DNA of 59,064 nucleotides from an uncultured Sulfitobacter sp. (lineage in GTDB: Bacteria > Pseudomonadota > Alphaproteobacteria > Rhodobacterales > Rhodobacteraceae). The notes under the pieces are model-generated. The model saw only the letters and a program-made list of their open reading frames with translations. It did no database searches and was not told the origin of the DNA. How positions within the stretch are numbered: position 1 is the stretch's first letter; each line of letters begins with the position of its first letter. Positions 59,017 to 59,064 of the stretch are shown piece by piece. Location of the stretch: assembly GCA_913060815.1 (NCBI GenBank), contig CAJXSZ010000021.1, forward strand, positions 1 to 59,064. Direction: 5' to 3'. The position numbers and the translations under genes were made by a program.

Positions 59017-59064
59017 CTGTCTCTTATACACATCTGACGCTGCCGACGATCTACTCTGTGTAGA
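59017..59064. other. Nextera transposon end, i5 index and P5 adapter (not genomic)
   Basis: CTGTCTCTTATACACATCT (59017-59035) is the Nextera mosaic end. GACGCTGCCGACGA (59036-59049) is the Nextera read-1 adapter. TCTACTCT (59050-59057) matches an i5 index and GTGTAGA begins the P5 sequence. The genome stops at about 59016. Confidence 0.98.

Overview
The window looks like a chromosomal contig of an alphaproteobacterium, most likely Rhodobacterales (Roseobacter group). The inference rests on the Rhodobacter-type three-gene fbc/pet operon (Rieske, cytochrome b, cytochrome c1), the intergenic hairpin style typical of that order, the dense ATGA-overlapping catabolic operons and a moderately high GC content. 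Both ends are sequencing-library adapter, not genome: an Illumina P7/Nextera end at the left and a Nextera transposon end plus i5/P5 sequence at the right. The contig is therefore a fragment, and the last gene is cut.

Left part (0-19 kb) is mostly housekeeping. It holds a truncated FMN riboswitch facing out of the contig, a PaiB-like protein, a GST, petABC, mtaB-dapF on the opposite strand, tRNA-Lys(UUU), rsfS-rlmH, a DUF599 membrane protein, and the glycolate oxidase operon glcD-glcE-(small membrane protein)-glcF behind a strong inverted repeat. Two tandem secreted trypsin-like proteases follow. Then comes an Hsp20 gene with both an RpoH-type promoter and a ROSE-like RNA thermometer, a lysozyme-like secreted protein, a FAH-family enzyme, a nitroreductase and an outer-membrane MipA/OmpV protein.

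Middle (19.3-23.7 kb) is a compact accessory cluster: a class I glutamine amidotransferase diverging from cytochrome P450, glutamine-synthetase-like ligase, [2Fe-2S] ferredoxin and GntR regulator. By analogy with mycobacterial pip/mor loci and with aniline AtdA1/AtdA2, I infer a gamma-glutamylation plus P450 route for using an amine. This is one of the two most interesting parts of the window.

Right-centre (23.9-55.3 kb) is a large acyl-CoA catabolic region. It has a MaoC hydratase, two MDR oxidoreductases, a heteromeric-type acyl-CoA dehydrogenase pair, two SDRs, a thiolase, an NMO-like protein, two histidine phosphatases, an APH-type kinase, an IclR regulator, a complete LivKHMGF-type ABC importer, a beta-lactamase-fold hydrolase, acetoacetyl-CoA synthetase and a TesB thioesterase, nearly all on the plus strand. 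A convergent minus-strand operon encodes an aldehyde dehydrogenase, acyl-CoA ligase, 3-hydroxyacyl-CoA dehydrogenase, enoyl-CoA hydratase, an ACAD11-like dehydrogenase, two SDRs and a VOC protein. The kinase and the ACAD11-like dehydrogenase together match the two halves of mammalian ACAD11, so the locus may dispose of 4-hydroxyacyl-CoAs through phosphorylation. Matching TTCYGC-N3-GCGGAA dyads lie before the acyl-CoA dehydrogenase pair and just downstream of the iclR gene.

Right end (55.4-59.0 kb) carries an operon of unknown function: a coiled-coil protein, a small membrane protein, a 372-residue unknown protein and a truncated AAA-type ATPase. I saw no insertion sequences, prophage, CRISPR array or rRNA.
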